From assembly GCF_052324685.1 (NCBI RefSeq), contig NC_135214.1:29304706-29368705 (forward strand): a stretch of DNA of 64,000 nucleotides, given 5' to 3'. This DNA is from Brachyhypopomus gauderio (taxonomy: Eukaryota > Chordata > Actinopteri > Gymnotiformes > Hypopomidae). The translations under genes and the position numbers were made by a program. Of this stretch, positions 56,294 to 64,000 are shown piece after piece. Each line of letters begins with the position of its first letter. The stretch's first letter is position 1. The notes beneath the pieces are model-generated. The model was not told where the DNA came from. It did not search any database and saw only the letters and a list, made by a program, of their open reading frames with translations.

Positions 56294-64000
<7,707 letters not shown>

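Overview
The window is vertebrate nuclear DNA, almost certainly from a ray-finned (teleost) fish. Genes are split by short to medium introns with GT..AG borders, exons match vertebrate families closely, and introns and intergenic DNA are full of (CA)n, (GA)n and poly-C tracts and non-autonomous DNA transposons. I rebuilt gene models by hand from splice sites, reading phase and remembered vertebrate protein families. No alignment was run.

Layout, left to right. (1) 39-460, minus: the first two coding exons of apex2 (AP endonuclease 2), cut by the window edge. (2) 576-2761: a 2.2 kb non-autonomous transposon with 248-bp terminal inverted repeats, a 9-bp target duplication and an internal 192-bp tandem array, 115 bp upstream of the apex2 start codon. 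(3) 4112-5986, plus: an N-terminal RASSF (RASSF7/8-type) gene. (4) 7757-18231, minus, with further 5' exons up to about 25.95 kb: csde1 (UNR), an RNA-binding protein with five canonical cold-shock domains. It has two alternative N-terminal coding exons, two candidate very small exons and a hAT insertion in an intron. (5) 26550-30176, minus: porcn (Wnt O-acyltransferase), complete in 12 coding exons. (6) 30.9-38.2 kb: gene-free intergenic DNA with simple repeats and patches that look like conserved regulatory elements. (7) 40122-51780, plus: pdzd4, complete in seven coding exons, with a 1.6 kb 14-bp minisatellite in its last intron. (8) 56294-64000, minus: the Sec7-PH-C-terminal part of iqsec2 (ArfGEF), running off the right edge.

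Transcription units are packed tightly. rassf and csde1 end tail-to-tail with poly(A) signals about 85 bp apart. The csde1 promoter lies about 330 bp past the porcn poly(A) signal. pdzd4 and iqsec2 also converge. Human orthologues of apex2, porcn, iqsec2 and pdzd4 are X-linked, while CSDE1 sits beside NRAS on chromosome 1, so this is a teleost arrangement of ancestral blocks and not an operon-like functional cluster. pdzd4 and iqsec2 are both synapse-associated and both end in PDZ-ligand-like tails.

I found no phage, CRISPR, tRNA, rRNA or bacterial-type system. The most interesting signals are in RNA processing: very small candidate csde1 exons, three 3' splice sites whose pyrimidine tract is replaced by a (TG)n microsatellite, and two successive iqsec2 introns that begin with tandem repeats (one a G-quadruplex motif). 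There are also two transposons with exact target duplications and a six-copy array of GTCACGTGA boxes.
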